DNA from: Comamonas denitrificans
Lineage (GTDB): Bacteria; Pseudomonadota; Gammaproteobacteria; Burkholderiales; Burkholderiaceae_C
DNA length: 57,783 nt
NCBI RefSeq assembly: GCF_017368815.1
Contig: NZ_JAFNME010000021.1
Span: 1 to 57,783, forward strand
Reading direction: 5' to 3'
Below are positions 33,917 to 42,754 of the stretch, in pieces; the stretch's first letter is position 1; every line of letters starts with the position of its first letter. The notes under the pieces are model-generated. The model ran no database searches, had not been told where the DNA came from, and was given only the letters and a program-made list of their open reading frames with translations. The translations under genes were made by a program, and so were the position numbers.

Positions 33917-33942
33917 AAAAACCTGGTGGACCCACCAGGGTT
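33917..33942. terminator. Bidirectional terminator after the AAA+ gene
   Basis: CCTGGTGG and CCACCAGG form a tight stem with A-rich and T-rich sides (AAAAAA before, TTTTT after). It serves both the cassette and the convergent L,D-transpeptidase, whose stop codon is 8 bp away. It resembles the terminator after copy 4 in position and core (CTGG...CCAG). Confidence 0.85.
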
Positions 33943-33949
33943 TTTGTGA

Positions 33950-35269
33950 TTAGCCAATCTTGCCTTCAAAAAATATTTTCCAGCCTTGGCCTTTGGCAAA
34001 ACGCCAGTACTGGCGCAAGGTGCTGCCGCTGCGCTCGCCTTGCGGCACTGCGCCAAAGGTGACGACCATGGTGTCTTCCTCGTCTTGCCAGTGCATCAAG
34101 GACAATTCTTTGAGTACCAGCGGTCGGCCTTTTTGTTTGGCCATGTCTGCGGCCAGTTGCTGGCTCCATGCCTGCCGGGTGATTTTTTTCAGGCCTTGAA
34201 AATCGTCCGTATAAAAGCTGAGCAAGGCCGATAAATCATTGCCGCTTTTGGCCTCTTGCCAGGCGGCCAAGGTGGCCACAAAGCTGTCGCGCAAAGGGGC
34301 CAGGTCGTCGGCGGGCACCCAGGTGAGCGAGGGGGCAATCACCACCGCGGTCGTGCGTGTTTGCACGGTGCGCAGCAGGCGCTCTAAGTCGGGATTGGCC
34401 AGGGCCACACAGCCATCGGTGGCTTGCGGTGCGCGGGAAAATTGCTCTGGCGGCGTGCCATGCAGCCAAATGCCGTGGCCGGTTTTGCCCCGGCGCACGT
34501 CCAGAGGATTGGGGTAGTTCAAAGGCAAGGCACCAGCGCCGTAAAACTTGTCCAGGGTTTTGGGGTCGAGATTGCTGGTGATGAAGTACACCCCCAAGGG
34601 GGTGCGCTGGTCGCCTTCGGTGGTTTTGTCGATGCCCATTTTGCCGACCGAGGCGTAGTAATCGGCCACGATGCGCAGCCCTTGGGGGCCGTTTTCCAGC
34701 AAGTACAAGCGCGACAGCGCCGCATCAATGGCGATGGCGTGGCGGTAGCTTTTGGGCAGTTGCAGCAATTGCGCCGGCACTGTGCCCGGCGGGGGAACCA
34801 GGCCTTGCTTCTGGGCGGCCAAACGGCGCAGGGATTCAACCCGCAGGGCATTCAAGGTGTCACGTGCTTCGCTGGTCGGGGCGGTGGTGCTGCCCAGGGT
34901 GGCTAATTGCCCAGTTTGCGCCAATAGCAAATCGCCCAAGGCCAGTTGGGCCAGCTGAAAGTTGGGGTAGTCACGCACCAGCTCTTCGGCCAGTGGCAGG
35001 GCTTGTTGGGTCAAGCCGGCGCTGGTCAGGGCCAGCACTTGCATTAAGCGCTGTTCGGCCTGGCCGTCACGCAATGGCGTGGCCGCACTGTGGCTCCAAA
35101 GGGGAACAAGGCTCAGGGCCAAGACGGCGCTCCAGCAACAACGGCGCAATAAAGAAAGCAAACGCAACAAAATCAACTCAAAAAAAGAACCGCGCCCAAA
35201 GCGAACGCGGCAGAGAAAGGGAGGGGCGAAACTTGTTAGTTTCCAGTGGTTTCGCTCACGATCAACCAT
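33950..35269 (-). CDS. L,D-transpeptidase (YkuD) with C-terminal Cds6/NTF2-like domain
   Basis: 439 residues. A hydrophobic leader (LLRLLSLLRRCCWSAVLALS, about 34-55) is followed by a helical region, the YkuD catalytic domain (about 180-310) and an NTF2-like C-terminal domain (about 330-439). The active site is HGIWLHGTP followed by ATDGCVAL, with the nucleophile Cys intact. Such enzymes form 3-3 cross-links or attach proteins to peptidoglycan in the periplasm. ATG at 35269 overlaps the upstream TPR gene by 34 bp; a TTG at 35176 just before the leader is an alternative start giving a more normal signal peptide. Confidence 0.88.
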   Translation of the reverse strand: MVDRERNHWKLTSFAPPFLCRVRFGRGSFFELILLRLLSLLRRCCWSAVLALSLVPLWSHSAATPLRDGQAEQRLMQVLALTSAGLTQQALPLAEELVRDYPNFQLAQLALGDLLLAQTGQLATLGSTTAPTSEARDTLNALRVESLRRLAAQKQGLVPPPGTVPAQLLQLPKSYRHAIAIDAALSRLYLLENGPQGLRIVADYYASVGKMGIDKTTEGDQRTPLGVYFITSNLDPKTLDKFYGAGALPLNYPNPLDVRRGKTGHGIWLHGTPPEQFSRAPQATDGCVALANPDLERLLRTVQTRTTAVVIAPSLTWVPADDLAPLRDSFVATLAAWQEAKSGNDLSALLSFYTDDFQGLKKITRQAWSQQLAADMAKQKGRPLVLKELSLMHWQDEEDTMVVTFGAVPQGERSGSTLRQYWRFAKGQGWKIFFEGKIG

Positions 35270-36483
35270 TGGCCTTTGCGCAGCTCCAGTTGCAAGGTTT
35301 TGCGGCTGCTCACGTTCAAAGTGTCTGCGCGGTAGTGTTGGCGAAACCGGGCCGTGGCGCGGTCGTTCTGGGTGGTAATCGTCAGGTCGGCCAAGTTTAC
35401 GCTGATGCTGCGCTTGCCGACGATGCGGGCGCGGCGCTCTGCCTCCCAGGCTTTGCGGCTTTGTTTGCCCGGGGTTTGGAAGTTGGGGCTGTAGGCGGCC
35501 AGGTAGTTGGCCATGTCTTTGGCCGCCCAGGCTTTGGCCCAGGTGCGCACGGCAGCTTCCACCTCGGCCACGTTTGCTGCGGGTGGCGTGTCTGCTTTGG
35601 CGGCCTGCCCAGCGTCCGCTGTCGCCACCGCCTTGGTTTCTGCTTTGGTTTCTGCTTTGGTTTCTGCTTTGGTTTCTGCCTTGGTTTCTGCCTTGGTTTC
35701 TGCTTTGGGCTCAACTTTGGCGATGGTTTTTGTCTCTGCTTTCGGCTCGGTCGCGGGGGAGCTGGCGGTTTCGGTCACCGGGGTTGCCGTCGCCGGTTGT
35801 GCGCTCGCCACAGGCTGCGCCGTGGCTGCAGCCGCTACCTCCGTGGCTTGCGCCGGGGCCGTCGTGCTGCTGCTGACCGCTTGGGTGGCCGTGGCGGTCA
35901 CAGGGGCAGGTGCGCTGGGTGCTTTGGCCAGTGCCTGCGCCTGGGCTTGGCCGGTGCTGAACAGGTCGTGGATCAAGGCCAGCTTGGGTTGCACCGATTG
36001 GGCGTGGCTGCCATCGAGCTGCAAGGCTTTGCTGTAGGCCTGGCTGGCCAGCTTGGCGTAGATGTCGCCCAGGTTTTCATGGGCGGTGGAATAGCTGGGA
36101 TTGGTGCGAATGGCCTGCTCCAGTGCTTGGCGCGATTTGTCCAGCTGGTTCTGGTTGGCGTAGAGCACGGCCAGGTTGTTGTACGGTTCGGGCAGCTCCG
36201 GGAATTCTTTGGTCAGCTGGGTGAAGGTGTCGATGGCTTCTTTGTTTTTATTGGCCATGGCAAAAGCCACCCCTTGCAAAAAGCGCAGCTGGGGGTCTTT
36301 GGGCGTGGTGGTGAGGCGTTGGTCAATCAACTTCAAGGCCTGCTCGGGCTGGCTGCCTTGCAGCAAGCTGGTGATATCGGCGTTGTTGGCGTAGGCCGTG
36401 CTGGCCCCCACGAGCAATGCCGTCGCCACCGTAGCGGTCACCCTGCGGCGCAGCGAATGCAAAGGTTGGGAAATTTTTTTCAT
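35236..36483 (-). CDS. Periplasmic TPR protein with ETKA repeat linker and Cds6/NTF2-like domain
   Basis: 415 residues. A signal peptide (MKKISQPLHSLRRRVTATVA, then ALLVGASTAYA) is followed by TPR-like repeats (about 35-160: PEPYNNLAVLYANQNQLDKS, HENLGDIYAKLASQAYSKAL). A long Ala/Thr/Pro-rich linker with a 4-residue ETKA repeat comes next (about 255-290). The C-terminal NTF2-like domain (about 310-415) resembles that of the L,D-transpeptidase encoded downstream. The two genes overlap, so the products probably work together on peptidoglycan. ATG at 36483 is chosen for the signal peptide. Confidence 0.83.
   Translation of the reverse strand: MKKISQPLHSLRRRVTATVATALLVGASTAYANNADITSLLQGSQPEQALKLIDQRLTTTPKDPQLRFLQGVAFAMANKNKEAIDTFTQLTKEFPELPEPYNNLAVLYANQNQLDKSRQALEQAIRTNPSYSTAHENLGDIYAKLASQAYSKALQLDGSHAQSVQPKLALIHDLFSTGQAQAQALAKAPSAPAPVTATATQAVSSSTTAPAQATEVAAAATAQPVASAQPATATPVTETASSPATEPKAETKTIAKVEPKAETKAETKAETKAETKAETKAETKAVATADAGQAAKADTPPAANVAEVEAAVRTWAKAWAAKDMANYLAAYSPNFQTPGKQSRKAWEAERRARIVGKRSISVNLADLTITTQNDRATARFRQHYRADTLNVSSRKTLQLELRKGQWLIVSETTGN
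35631..35711. repeat. 12-bp coding tandem repeat (ETKA, about 6.5 units)
   Basis: The + strand unit is TTTCTGCTTTGG with a C/T variant in two units, repeated head to tail. On the coding strand it gives E-T-K-A repeats inside the linker of the TPR protein. Units in multiples of 3 keep the frame, so copy number can change freely. Confidence 0.9.
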
Positions 36484-36546
36484 AGCAGGAGCACCAGACA
36501 AATAAAACGCGCTGATTGTAGTAAGGGCGGCACTGGCTTTCACCTT

Positions 36547-37260
36547 TTATTTTTTACAGATTGTTAAGGTTTTCCGCACTACCGCCACCTGCCGCCGTGA
36601 GACTGGCAAGGGTTGGGTAATACCGTGCAGTCGGAGATACCAGCCCCCTGGCTCTGCAAATTCCAGGCGTTGCAAAAAGGCCGGATTGACCAAGCAACTG
36701 CGGTGAATGCGCAGCACGTGTTCGGGGTAACGCTGCTCCAGATCGACCAAGCTGCCTTCCAGCACATGGCAGCCCGCCGTGGTGTGGACGGTGAGCATTT
36801 TGAGCTCGGCCTTGATATAGACCACCTGCGCCCAAGGCCAGCGCGGGCCGCCGGGGGCAATGGCCAGCTGCGGGCCAGGGTCGCTGGGGGGGCGCTGTTT
36901 TTGTGCCTTGGCCAGCGCCTGCTGCAAGCGCTCCAGCCGCACGGGTTTGGTCAGGTAATCGCAAGCCTGCACGTCAAAAGCTTGGGCCGCATAGTGGCTG
37001 TGGGCGGTGACAAAAATAATCGCTGGTGGCGCTGGCAATTGCTGCAAAGTAAAGGCAAAGCTCATGCCATTGGCACCGGGCATTTGGATGTCCAGCAACA
37101 CAATGTCCACCGGCAGCGGGCCGGACAAAAGGGGCAGCGCTTGGCTGGCGCTGGCCGCTTCGCTCATCGTCCAGTGCTCACCGTGGGGGGTGCAATCGCC
37201 CAGCAGGTGGCGCAGGCGGCTGCGGGCCAGGGGTTCGTCGTCAATGATCAGGATGTGCAT
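36547..37260 (-). CDS. LytTR-family response regulator (AlgR-like)
   Basis: 237 residues. The receiver domain (1-120) has the acidic pocket in ILIIDDEPLARSRLR, the phospho-acceptor Asp in IVLLDIQMPGANGMSF near residue 60, and Lys in CDYLTKPVRLERL. The LytTR DNA-binding domain (about 135-237) contains YIKAELKMLTVHT and the HRSCLVNPAFL signature. It overlaps the kinase gene upstream by 20 bp, so they are co-translated. The location next to argH parallels argH-algZ-algR of pseudomonads. Confidence 0.92.
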   Translation of the reverse strand: MHILIIDDEPLARSRLRHLLGDCTPHGEHWTMSEAASASQALPLLSGPLPVDIVLLDIQMPGANGMSFAFTLQQLPAPPAIIFVTAHSHYAAQAFDVQACDYLTKPVRLERLQQALAKAQKQRPPSDPGPQLAIAPGGPRWPWAQVVYIKAELKMLTVHTTAGCHVLEGSLVDLEQRYPEHVLRIHRSCLVNPAFLQRLEFAEPGGWYLRLHGITQPLPVSRRQVAVVRKTLTICKK

Positions 37261-38311
37261 GGGCAGTGGGTACGGCGGGGGTGCGGTTGAAGGGCAGGCG
37301 CAGTTGCACCTGAAAGGCGTGCGCTTTGTGGCGTTGCTCCATTTGAAAATCCATGTCGTACAGCAACTGCAGGCGGTGGCGCACATTGGCCAAGGCCATG
37401 CCCAACCCTGGGGCGCTGGGGCCGGCCTGGGTGTTGGTGACGGTGAGGATGGCGTAATTTTTGCCGTGGCGGTGCAGGCTGATGCGAATGTGCGCTGGCG
37501 TTTCCGAGGGCTCCACCCCATGTTTCACGGCGTTTTCCACCAAGGGCTGCAGCACCAAGGGCGGCACGGGCAGGCTGAGCACCTCGGGGTCGATATTCCA
37601 GCGCACCTGCATGCGCGGGCCAAAGCGCAGCTGCTCAATGTCCAGATAGCGCTTGGCCAGCTCGACCTCCTCGCGCAAGGGGATGGTGCTGCGCGGCTCA
37701 GCCAAGGTGGCGCGAAACAGGTCACTCAAGTCGTGCAGCAGTTGCTCGGCTTTATGCGGCTCGGTGGCCACTAAAGCAATAGCACTGTTCAATGAATTAA
37801 AAAGGAAATGCGGCCGAATTTTGGCTTGAAGCAGCGCCAGCTGTGCGGTTGCTGCTGCAGGCATGCGTGCATGACTGCGCAATAGCAGCCAGCCCATGAT
37901 GCCAGCGGCCAAAATGCCGCCCGTGAGCATGTTGGCCCACCAGTGCGGTGGCGGCAGATCGCTGGTGAACGCCAAGATGGCGCTGCTCGCCAGGCTGCAC
38001 CCGGCCCCCAGGGCAATACCCAGGCCCAGTTGCACGGCCACCGCGTGGTGCTGCAGCCAGCGCTTGGCCGCGCAGGTCAGCAGCAGCCAGGCCAGGCTGC
38101 CAAACAGCCCGCCACTGGTCAGCCACGCCGCCTGCAGCAGCCACTGCTCCACGCTCTGGCTGGTGTAGGCCGCGGCCAGGCACAGCAGCAATTGCACGGC
38201 CAGCACGGCACGCAGCACCACACCGAGCTGGCAGGTGTCAAAAATCCACAACGGGGCAGCACTGGGGGCTCTGGGTAGAATTTCAGGTTTTGGCATAAAG
38301 CATTGGGTCAC
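37241..38311 (-). CDS. LytS/AlgZ-type sensor histidine kinase
   Basis: 356 residues. Four hydrophobic helices span about 25-150 (VLRAVLAVQLLLCLAAAY, LFGSLAWLLLTCAA, ...ILAAGIMGWLLL). The His_kinase domain follows with the phospho-acceptor in KIRPHFLFNSLNSAIAL and the HATPase N box LVENAVKHGV, ending with GLGMALANVRHRLQ. There is no large extracellular sensor domain. The start is ATG 38311 or the fifth-codon-later ATG 38296; neither has a clear ribosome site. It is divergent from argH, with only about 45 bp between, and pairs with the LytTR regulator. Confidence 0.9.
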   Translation of the reverse strand: MTQCFMPKPEILPRAPSAAPLWIFDTCQLGVVLRAVLAVQLLLCLAAAYTSQSVEQWLLQAAWLTSGGLFGSLAWLLLTCAAKRWLQHHAVAVQLGLGIALGAGCSLASSAILAFTSDLPPPHWWANMLTGGILAAGIMGWLLLRSHARMPAAATAQLALLQAKIRPHFLFNSLNSAIALVATEPHKAEQLLHDLSDLFRATLAEPRSTIPLREEVELAKRYLDIEQLRFGPRMQVRWNIDPEVLSLPVPPLVLQPLVENAVKHGVEPSETPAHIRISLHRHGKNYAILTVTNTQAGPSAPGLGMALANVRHRLQLLYDMDFQMEQRHKAHAFQVQLRLPFNRTPAVPTAHAHPDH

Positions 38312-38354
38312 GCCGATGTTGTGTGCTGTCTCTTGATCTAGAAATTATTGCCCC

Positions 38355-39812
<1,458 letters not shown>

Positions 39813-39838
39813 GTAGCGCCCCCCCATCAGTGGTGCCA

Positions 39839-39862
39839 ACGCGGGTTTAGCCCGCGTTTTTT
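39839..39862 (+). terminator. argH: Intrinsic terminator of argH, overlapping the rsmI 3' end
   Basis: ACGCGGG-TTTAG-CCCGCGT followed by six T. The rsmI stop codon (39847-39849) lies in the loop, so the last rsmI codons double as half of this hairpin. Confidence 0.88.
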
Positions 39863-40773
39863 AATTCCAACGCCCGCTCGTACAAGGCATTGCGGCTGCC
39901 GCCGGTGATCTCGGCGCACAACTTGACGGCGGTTTTGGTGGGCAGCTCGGCCAGCAATAATTGCAGCACCCGATCGTGCTCGCCACTGTCACCGGCTTCT
40001 TGCGCACAGGGGTGGAGCACGACAACAAACTCCCCCTTGCTGCGCTGCGGCTCCTGCGCTAGCCAATCGCTAGCTTCTTGCGCAGGCAAAGTAACGATTT
40101 GCTCAAATTGTTTGGTTATTTCCCTTGCCAAGCTTACGGAACGCGCTCCTAAAATTTTTAGTTGCGCAGCCAAATCTTGAATGCGGTGCGGCGCTTCCAG
40201 CAGCACCACAGTGCGCGGCTCGTGGGCCAGGGCGGCGATGGCGGTGTGCCGCTCGCTGGCCTTGGTGGGCAAAAAGCCATAAAACACAAAGCCGCTGCTC
40301 TCACCGTGCGGCGGCACACAGCCAGCCACACTCAGGGCGCTGGTAATGCTGCTGGCCCCCGGCAGCGGAATGCTGCGCAGCCCCGCCGCTGCCACTTGGG
40401 CGCACAGGCGGGCACCGGGGTCGCTGACACCGGGAGTGCCGGCATCGCTCACATAGGCAATGCGCTGGCCCTGCTGCAAGCGCGCGATGATGCCTTGCGC
40501 CGCCTGGGCCTCGTTGTGTTGGTGTACGGCCAACAGCTGGGCGCTGGGGCGCTCTAAGCCATAACTGCGCAGCAGCCCTTGCGTGTGGCGCGTGTCCTCG
40601 CAGGCGATGGCATCCACCAGCTGCAACACATGCAACGCCCGCAGGCTGATGTCGGCCAGGTTGCCAATCGGGGTGGCAATGACGTACAAGGCCCCTGTGG
40701 GATAGGTTTGCGGCCCGGCAACGGCCTGGGCAGCGCTCAGGGCCGCAGCGAAAGTAACGGAAAAGGTGCTCAA
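39847..40773 (-). CDS. rsmI: 16S rRNA (cytidine1402-2'-O)-methyltransferase
   Basis: 308 residues. RsmI is a tetrapyrrole-methylase-fold SAM enzyme. Signatures are GALYVIATPIGNLADISLRA, CEDTRHTQGLL, YVSDAGTPGVSDPGARL, FYGFLPTKASER and EAPHRI. The start is TTG at 40773 with AAGGA 6 bp upstream; it shares its last base with the ATG of divergent yraN. The codons at 40065-40165 are AT-rich, and TAGCTTCTTGCGCAGG there is nearly the left arm of repeat copy 3. Confidence 0.94.
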   Translation of the reverse strand: MSTFSVTFAAALSAAQAVAGPQTYPTGALYVIATPIGNLADISLRALHVLQLVDAIACEDTRHTQGLLRSYGLERPSAQLLAVHQHNEAQAAQGIIARLQQGQRIAYVSDAGTPGVSDPGARLCAQVAAAGLRSIPLPGASSITSALSVAGCVPPHGESSGFVFYGFLPTKASERHTAIAALAHEPRTVVLLEAPHRIQDLAAQLKILGARSVSLAREITKQFEQIVTLPAQEASDWLAQEPQRSKGEFVVVLHPCAQEAGDSGEHDRVLQLLLAELPTKTAVKLCAEITGGSRNALYERALELKNAG

Positions 40774-41162
40774 TGCAATTCCTTGAAAAAAAGAGGCCGC
40801 CCCCGGCCAGTACCGAGCGTGGCCGCCAGGCCGAAGACCACGCCTGGGCGTATCTGCAAGCGCAAGGCCTGCGTTTGTTGCAGCGCAATTATCGAACCCC
40901 CGGGCGCGGCGGCGGCGAGATTGACCTGATTTGCCAGACCCCCGACGGCACCGTGGTGTTTGTCGAAGTGCGCAGCCGCACCTCCAGCGCCTTTGGCGGG
41001 GCTGCGGCCAGCATCAGCGCCACCAAACGCCGGCGCATTGTTTTTGCCGCCCGCCATTGGTGGCGGCTGCACGGTGGCAACCGACCCAGCCGGTTTGATG
41101 TGGTGACGGTGCAGGGCCCGCAAGTGCAGTGGCTGCCCGCCGCATTTGATGCCGATGCCTGA
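40773..41162 (+). CDS. yraN: YraN-family (UPF0102) endonuclease-like protein
   Basis: 129 residues. The restriction-endonuclease-like fold is suggested by RRNYRTPGRGGGEIDLI-type residues (LLQRNYRTPGRGGGEIDLIC) followed by VVFVEVRSRTSS, giving the E-x-D...E-x-K/R pattern of PD-(D/E)XK proteins. The function is not established in the family. ATG at 40773 has AAGG 7 bp upstream. Order rsmI (divergent), yraN, diaA, BON lipoprotein is conserved from E. coli (yraL-yraN-diaA-yraP). Confidence 0.92.
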   Translation: MQFLEKKRPPPASTERGRQAEDHAWAYLQAQGLRLLQRNYRTPGRGGGEIDLICQTPDGTVVFVEVRSRTSSAFGGAAASISATKRRRIVFAARHWWRLHGGNRPSRFDVVTVQGPQVQWLPAAFDADA

Positions 41163-41233
41163 AACCCCTTGGCACCAGAAGAAACAGGCGTTTACCCCGT
41201 GCCGTGCAAAGGCCTTGCTATCATCTGCGCCCT

Positions 41234-41821
41234 ATGCTTGAGCAACGAATGCAGCAGCACTTTATTGACAGTGCCGATTTAAAGTACCAATCCGCCCAAG
41301 GCTTGGAAGGCCCTTTGGTCGCAGCCGTGCATGCTTTGGCCGCCAGCATTGTGGGCGGCGGAAAAATCCTGGCCTATGGCAGCGGCATCTCGCAAGCACA
41401 TGCACAAATGTTTGCCGCGCTGTGCGTGGCCGGTTTTGAGCGTGATCGCCCCGAGCTGGCCGCCGTCGCACTGTCGGCCGATGCTGGCTATTTTGGGAGC
41501 ACCCCGCAAGCTTGCGTGCATTACCTGGCCCGCCAAGTACACGCCCTGGGCCAGGCGGGCGATGTGCTGTTGCTCATGACGGTCTCGGGCAACGAGGCCA
41601 GTTTGCTGGACGCGATTGAAGCGGCCCACGAGCGCGATTTGATCGTCGTGGCGCTGACAGGCCACACCGGCGGCGCGGTGGCCGCCAAAATGCGCGAGAT
41701 GGACGTGCTGGTGTGCGTACCCCACGAGCGGCCCGCCCGGGTGCGCGAGGCGCATACGCTATTGATTCATTGCCTGTGCGATGGCATTGATGTGCAACTA
41801 CTAGGGGAGCAAGAGCTGTGA
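41234..41821 (+). CDS. diaA: SIS-domain protein, DiaA/GmhA-like
   Basis: 195 residues. The SIS phosphosugar-binding fold is shown by GGGKILAYGSGISQAHAQM and VLLLMTVSGNEASLLDAI, and the C-terminal EAHTLLIHCLCDGID matches DiaA/GmhA. DiaA binds DnaA and promotes replication initiation; GmhA is phosphoheptose isomerase. The location between yraN and the BON lipoprotein favours DiaA. ATG at 41234 (MLEQRMQQHFID) is family-like. Its TGA overlaps the ATG of the next gene. Confidence 0.88.
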   Translation: MLEQRMQQHFIDSADLKYQSAQGLEGPLVAAVHALAASIVGGGKILAYGSGISQAHAQMFAALCVAGFERDRPELAAVALSADAGYFGSTPQACVHYLARQVHALGQAGDVLLLMTVSGNEASLLDAIEAAHERDLIVVALTGHTGGAVAAKMREMDVLVCVPHERPARVREAHTLLIHCLCDGIDVQLLGEQEL

Positions 41822-42549
41822 TGAAAGCAACACCAACCACCCGCCGGGCGCTGCTGGGCACGGTGCTGGCCGTGGGTACTTTGGGGGCCAGCGGCTGCGT
41901 CCCGCTCTTGATTGGCGGGGGGGCGACCGGGGCTGTGCTGGTTGCGGCCGATCGGCGCACTTCGGGCATGCAGCTGGAAGACGAGCGCATCGAACAAAAA
42001 TTTAGCGCCTTGGTGCGCGAACAAATGCCCCAGGCGGGGCGCTTGATTGCCACCAGCTTTAACCGCATCGTGTTGCTCACCGGCGAGGTGCGCAACGCCG
42101 CCGACAAAGCCCAAGCCCAAGCCCTGCTGCAAAGCGTGGAACATGTGCGCAGCGTGGTCAATGAACTGCAAATCGTGAGCATGGTCTCTGCCTTGAGCCA
42201 ACGCACCAAAGATGCCTTTATCACCAGCAAAGTCAAAGCCAGCCTGATTGATGCCAAGGATTTGCAGGCCAACACCATCAAGGTCATCACTGAACAGCAG
42301 GTGGTGTACCTGATGGGCCTGCTGACCGCCCGCGAAGCACAACGCGCCGCTGAAATTGCCCGTGGCGTGAACGACGTGCACAAAGTGGTGCGCGTCTTTG
42401 AGGTGATTACCGAGGAAGAACTGGCTGGCTACCAAACCCCCGCCCAGTCCCAGGCCACCCCGACAACCACCGCCCCCGTGCACACGGACACGAATCTACA
42501 AACGGCTCCGCCCAGTGATGCCGGCGTGGTGGTGCAGCCCGTGCGCTAA
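41821..42549 (+). CDS. BON-domain outer-membrane lipoprotein (DolP/YraP-like)
   Basis: 242 residues. A twin-arginine-like N-terminus (TTRRALLGTVLAVG) precedes the lipobox LGASGC, then two BON domains (about 60-130 and 140-205) with the repeated pattern GEVRNAADKAQAQAL and YLMGLLTAREAQRAAEIA. A Thr/Pro-rich tail ends the protein. DolP supports outer-membrane integrity and the BAM machinery. The ATG overlaps the diaA stop by one base (TGATG). Confidence 0.92.
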   Translation: MKATPTTRRALLGTVLAVGTLGASGCVPLLIGGGATGAVLVAADRRTSGMQLEDERIEQKFSALVREQMPQAGRLIATSFNRIVLLTGEVRNAADKAQAQALLQSVEHVRSVVNELQIVSMVSALSQRTKDAFITSKVKASLIDAKDLQANTIKVITEQQVVYLMGLLTAREAQRAAEIARGVNDVHKVVRVFEVITEEELAGYQTPAQSQATPTTTAPVHTDTNLQTAPPSDAGVVVQPVR

Positions 42550-42563
42550 TAAAAACCAATTTT

Positions 42564-42594
42564 TTGAAATACCTCGTAATTTTCAGCCTATAAT
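42564..42594 (+). promoter_or_regulatory. tRNA-Arg(ACG) promoter
   Basis: TTGAAA at 42564-42569 and a perfect TATAAT at 42589-42594 with a 19-bp spacer, ending 10 bp before the tRNA 5' end. The spacer is longer than ideal, so the -35 assignment is weaker than the -10. Confidence 0.65.
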
Positions 42595-42604
42595 CGCAGG
42601 CTTC

Positions 42605-42681
42605 GCGGCTGTAGCTCAGCTGGATAGAGTACTTGGCTACGAACCAAGGGGTCGTGGGTTCGATTCCTGCCAGCCGCGCCA
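42605..42681 (+). tRNA. tRNA-Arg (anticodon ACG)
   Basis: 77-nt cloverleaf: acceptor GCGGCTG/CAGCCGC, D arm with GCTC/GAGT, anticodon stem CTTGG/CCAAG with loop CTACGAA (anticodon ACG), T arm GTGGG-TTCGATT-CCTGC region, discriminator G and encoded CCA. It reads CGU/CGC/CGA after A34 deamination. Confidence 0.96.
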
Positions 42682-42687
42682 GATCAA

Positions 42688-42718
42688 AGCCCTAGAGCAA
42701 ACGCTCTAGGGCTTTTTC
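42688..42718 (+). terminator. Intrinsic terminator after tRNA-Arg(ACG)
   Basis: AGCCCTAGAGC-AAAC-GCTCTAGGGCT is a perfect 11-bp stem followed by five T and CT, 6 bp after the tRNA. Confidence 0.92.
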
Positions 42719-42754
42719 TATTGTTTTTGCTCTTTCTGCCTGCCTCTCCTGTCT

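Noticed and set aside
35631..35711. Possible CRISPR array because of regularly repeated units
   Set aside because: Units are 12 bp, directly head to tail with no spacers, and are translated as ETKA repeats. No cas genes are in the window.
37760..37810. AT-rich patch in the AlgZ-like kinase (AAAGCAATAGCACTGTTCAA) as another repeat copy
   Set aside because: Only a short AT-rich run at the conserved HFLFNSLNS codons; no second arm, so similarity to the repeat is too weak. The same applies to the GCTATAGCAC run at 51372 and the TTGCTATAGACAGTGCC run at 55668.
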